From: Methylobacillus gramineus
Lineage (GTDB): Bacteria; Pseudomonadota; Gammaproteobacteria; Burkholderiales; Methylophilaceae
Assembly: GCF_020532675.1 (NCBI RefSeq)
Contig: NZ_JAJAVE010000001.1
Span: forward strand, 1,178,001 to 1,242,000
Direction: 5' to 3'
Length of the DNA: 64,000 nucleotides
Positions 61,346 to 64,000 of this stretch are shown here, in pieces; the first letter of the stretch is position 1; every line of letters starts with the position of its first letter. The position numbers and the translations under genes are program-made. Below the pieces are notes generated by a model, which did not search any database, was not told where the DNA came from, and was given only the letters and a program-made list of their open reading frames with translations.

Positions 61346-62137
61346 TTATCTTGCACGCTTGATATCCCAGGCATCGCGCAACTGGTCACCCAATACATTG
61401 ATCGCCAGTACCAAAGACATCAGGCTGAACCCGACTGCCAGCACATAATGTGGCGCTACCAGCAAATAACGCACCCCATCCTTGAGCATGGATCCCCAGG
61501 AGGCATGTGGGGCCTGTATACCGAGCCCAAGAAACGACAGACTGGCCTCGGCGATCACCAACCCTGCAATGCTATAGGTTGCCTCCACCACCAGCGGCGC
61601 TGCGAGTAAGGGCAACATATGCCTGCGCATGATGCGCATCACCGGTGCCCCCAACGACTCTGCAGCAAGCACATGCTGGCGATGGCGCAAGCTCAGTGCC
61701 TGGGCACGCGTCAGGCGTGCATAACCAACCCAGGACGTCATGCACAATGCCAGCAAGAGATTATTCAGCCCAGGCCCCAATACCGCGGCAAATGCAATCG
61801 CCAGTAAAATACCGGGAAATGCCAGGAATACATCGGTCACCTGCATCAGCAAACGATCTACCCAGCCACCAAAATAGCCAGCAATCAATCCGACCAGGGT
61901 ACCGACTGTCAATGTGATTGAGGTCACCAACAGCGCCACCAACATGGAAACGCCAGCCCCCGCCAGCAAGCGCGCTACTATGCTGCGGCCAAGATCGTCG
62001 TTGCCTAGCCATGCCTCAGTATTGGGCAAAGCCAGCACCTTTTCCAGGTTGATATGGTCAGGCTGCAGGTCTATCAGATGTGACAGCAATACTGCACATG
62101 ACCAGAATATCAGCACAAGATAGGGCCAGCGCTTCAT
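61346..62137 (-). CDS. Oligopeptide-type ABC transporter permease, DppC-like
   Basis: A 263-residue permease with five or six membrane segments and the binding-protein-dependent EAA loop, ESLGAPVMRIMRRHMLP. Also WLGNDDLGRSIVARLLAG, typical of DppC/OppC. It pairs with the permease that ends at 62134 (ATGA overlap). No ATPase is seen in the window; the operon may continue or rely on ATPases elsewhere. Confidence 0.92.
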   Translation of the reverse strand: MKRWPYLVLIFWSCAVLLSHLIDLQPDHINLEKVLALPNTEAWLGNDDLGRSIVARLLAGAGVSMLVALLVTSITLTVGTLVGLIAGYFGGWVDRLLMQVTDVFLAFPGILLAIAFAAVLGPGLNNLLLALCMTSWVGYARLTRAQALSLRHRQHVLAAESLGAPVMRIMRRHMLPLLAAPLVVEATYSIAGLVIAEASLSFLGLGIQAPHASWGSMLKDGVRYLLVAPHYVLAVGFSLMSLVLAINVLGDQLRDAWDIKRAR

Positions 62138-63045
62138 TTGGCAAACCTGATACGAGGATCCAGCCTGCTATACAATAGGTCTGTCATCAGGTTAACCATC
62201 ACATATGTCAGCGCAATGACCAACACACAGGCCTGGGTCACCGGATAGTCACGCTTTTCTATGGATTCAACCAGCAATCTGCCTACCCCTTCCCAACTAA
62301 ATACGGTTTCGGTAATCACCGCCCCTGCCAGCAAACCGCCAAGCTGCAAGCCAAGCACTGTGACTATCGGCAACAAGGCCGCACGCAGGGCATGACGCAA
62401 TATCACCTGTTGCTCTTCAATGCCTTTTGCCCGTGCAGTGCGCACAAAGTCCTCATGCAATACTTCCAGCAAGCTGGCACGGGTCATCCTCGTGAGAATG
62501 GCTGCTAGCCCCAATCCCAGCGTCATGGCTGGCAGCAGAATGGAAAGACTATTGCCCATACCACTGACAGGCAACAGCCCCAGCCACAAACCAAACATCA
62601 ACATCAACAGAGGACCGAGCCAGAAATGCGGCATCGCGGATAAAGAAAGACTGAGTATGGTCGCAAGACTGTCAGGCCATCTGCCAGCACGCAATGCTGC
62701 CACGATACCCAGCGGCAAACCAATCATCACGGCGATCAGCAAAGAGACGAGTGCTAAGGACGCAGTAGCAGGAATGCGTTCTTTCAAGGATTGGGCAATC
62801 GGTTTGCGGGTATGGATGGAACGACCAAAATCGCCTTGCGCCAGCGCTTTCAGATACTGTCCAAACTGGACGGGCAAAGGCTGATCCAGGCCCAGCTCGG
62901 CGCGCAGCTTGGCACGATCCGCCATAGGGGAAGACTCACCCAGCATCACCTCTACCGGATCGCCTGGTACAAGGTGCACGAGCAGGAAGGTCAACAACAC
63001 GACCCCGAATACCACAGGCACCACAGCCAATAAGCGCTTAATCAT
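62134..63045 (-). CDS. Oligopeptide-type ABC transporter permease, DppB-like
   Basis: A 303-residue permease starting at ATG 63045 (MIKRLLAVVPVVFGVVLLTF). LVPGDPVEVMLGE, IPATASLALVSLLIAV and the EAA loop ARAKGIEEQQVILRHALRAALLP are DppB/OppB markers. It overlaps the L,D-transpeptidase stop by eight bases, and earlier in-frame starts are inside that gene. Confidence 0.93.
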   Translation of the reverse strand: MIKRLLAVVPVVFGVVLLTFLLVHLVPGDPVEVMLGESSPMADRAKLRAELGLDQPLPVQFGQYLKALAQGDFGRSIHTRKPIAQSLKERIPATASLALVSLLIAVMIGLPLGIVAALRAGRWPDSLATILSLSLSAMPHFWLGPLLMLMFGLWLGLLPVSGMGNSLSILLPAMTLGLGLAAILTRMTRASLLEVLHEDFVRTARAKGIEEQQVILRHALRAALLPIVTVLGLQLGGLLAGAVITETVFSWEGVGRLLVESIEKRDYPVTQACVLVIALTYVMVNLMTDLLYSRLDPRIRFAK

Positions 63046-63526
63046 CCAGCACCAGCACCGTGGTTGAAATGGGAACCAACTCAAACAATTCCGCCACCTC
63101 ATGGTTACGCATGCGGATGCAGCCATGGGAATGTGGCTCGCCCATGGGCTCGGTATCCGGCGTGCCGTGGATATAGATGTAGCGCTGCATGCTGTCTACA
63201 TTGCCGAGGCGGTTGTAGCCTGGTTCACAACCAGACAGCCAGAGTATGCGGGTTAATATCCAGTCACGCCCAGGATGTTGCTCGCCTAATTCCCTGCTCC
63301 AGATTTCACCGGTAGGCCTGCGGCCACGGAACACAGCGCCTACAGGCATCTCTGCTCCTATTTTGGCTCGGACAAGGTGGCGCCCGCGTGGGGTGCAATA
63401 GCTGTTTTTCTGCTCCCCTGCCCCGTTCAAAGCGGTTGATATCACATAGTCACGCAGCACTTTCTCCTGCTCATCGATCAGGCGCAAACGTTGTTGGCGC
63501 AGGGATATTTCAATATGCATCACCAT
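63038..63526 (-). CDS. L,D-transpeptidase (YkuD family)
   Basis: A 162-residue protein with the YkuD catalytic motif IHGTPDTEPMGEPHSHGCIRMRN (about residues 118-140; the Cys in SHGCIR and the two His). LRQQRLRLIDEQEKVL and ISTALNGAG are the usual N-terminal strands. It lacks an obvious signal peptide or LysM. It lies inside the peptide-transporter operon, between the substrate-binding protein gene and the permeases, an unusual place. It may cross-link or trim peptidoglycan peptides. The N-terminal ATG choice (63526 or 63520) is uncertain. Confidence 0.88.
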   Translation of the reverse strand: MVMHIEISLRQQRLRLIDEQEKVLRDYVISTALNGAGEQKNSYCTPRGRHLVRAKIGAEMPVGAVFRGRRPTGEIWSRELGEQHPGRDWILTRILWLSGCEPGYNRLGNVDSMQRYIYIHGTPDTEPMGEPHSHGCIRMRNHEVAELFELVPISTTVLVLDD

Positions 63527-63529
63527 GAC

Positions 63530-64000
63530 TTACAAGGCGTTCCTGCCGGGGAATACAGACTTGAACTTATTGCGTTTTACCTTGGCCAGCCCATCCCAGT
63601 TTCCATCAGGTTGAAGCACATAGCCGACAATGTGTTTGCGCACCGCAACAAACTGGCCTTCATACCAGAGCGGGATGTAAGGCAATTGCTCATGCAAGCG
63701 ACTAGCCACGTTTTTCCAGTCACTGACAGTGATCAGCTCATCCACCTGGCGATCCACATACCGACCACGATTAGCGCCCATGGGAGGGATGGAGGTGGAG
63801 TGAAATGCCTGATGATAAATCTCCGGTGTCTTGATCCCAACCCACATCAGGCCATACAACTGGAAATTACCGCGCTTGATGTCTTCAAAAAAAGTGCCCC
63901 AGTCCAGACTGCGGATTTCCAGTTCAAACCCAGCCTGCTGCATTTGAGCCTGCATCATGGTTGCCAAGCGTACACGCTGAGCATCAGTCGACGTTTTATA
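63530..64000 (-). CDS. ABC transporter substrate-binding protein, family 5 (C-terminal part, runs off window)
   Basis: The minus strand is open from the stop at 63530 to the window edge, giving the last 156 residues of an extracellular solute-binding protein family 5. The region YKTSTDAQRVRLATMMQAQM, then GFELEIRSLDWGTFFEDIKR and LMWVGIKTPEIYHQAFHS is typical of the DppA/OppA group in this C-terminal lobe. The peptide-binding N-lobe is outside. It starts the peptide-transport operon. Confidence 0.92.
   Translation of the reverse strand, partial: YKTSTDAQRVRLATMMQAQMQQAGFELEIRSLDWGTFFEDIKRGNFQLYGLMWVGIKTPEIYHQAFHSTSIPPMGANRGRYVDRQVDELITVSDWKNVASRLHEQLPYIPLWYEGQFVAVRKHIVGYVLQPDGNWDGLAKVKRNKFKSVFPGRNAL

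Overview
The window is a stretch of Gram-negative chromosome. Gene content (AcnB, TamA/TamB, a PEP-CTERM protein, a NodT-family RND pump, the pgsA-uvrC pair beside a Gly-Cys-Gly tRNA cluster, surE-pcm-nlpD) points to a betaproteobacterium. A methylotroph of the Methylophilaceae is my best guess, but no methylotrophy gene lies in the window to prove it. Most of it is ordinary core genome with good Shine-Dalgarno sequences and tight operons.

Layout. 1-5.1 kb: truncated selO, an LLM flavin oxidoreductase, a PEP-CTERM surface protein and a Crp/Fnr-like regulator. 4.1-12.1 kb: a LysR gene diverging from an operon of an alpha/beta-hydrolase-like protein plus a complete RND efflux pump, with an inverted-repeat operator candidate between them. 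12.3-21.6 kb: BON protein, GGDEF-EAL protein, three tRNAs, pgsA-uvrC, a tautomerase, a CDF exporter, rlmJ and two conserved proteins. 21.9-36.1 kb: acnB, purB, tamA-tamB, a NYN/OST-HTH protein, wrbA and surE-pcm-nlpD. 36.1-42.1 kb: a cluster of redox and electrophile-handling genes (thioredoxin-like, nitroreductase, Old Yellow Enzyme, YceI, flavodoxin-like, pirin) with cysZ and a YhaJ-like LysR regulator. 42.2-49.1 kb: PsiE-like protein, MoxR/DUF58/transglutaminase triad, tadA, rhomboid and YccA.

The accessory part is 49.4-56.3 kb, a chromosomal integron. The integrase gene (minus strand) is a pseudogene, with one in-frame stop and one single-base frameshift. An attI-like site next to a perfect hairpin is followed by eleven cassettes, all on the plus strand and each closed by an attC site. 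Eight attC sites belong to one closely related family; three are of other types. The cassettes include a TIR-domain protein with a CxxC / Ser-Gly-rich N-terminus (a candidate NAD-cleaving defence effector), a SUKH-type immunity-like protein, two small membrane proteins, an exported protein, several unknowns and one G/T-rich cassette with no convincing gene. In cassettes 6-10 the stop codon is supplied by the TAA inside the attC R'' box. This array is the best place in the window to look for an undescribed system.

56.5-64 kb: an HflX-family GTPase, a lone EAL phosphodiesterase, nagZ, a queuosine-precursor transporter, and an oligopeptide-type ABC transporter operon with an L,D-transpeptidase gene inside it. 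With nagZ this suggests cell-wall peptide recycling. The substrate-binding protein gene runs off the right end.
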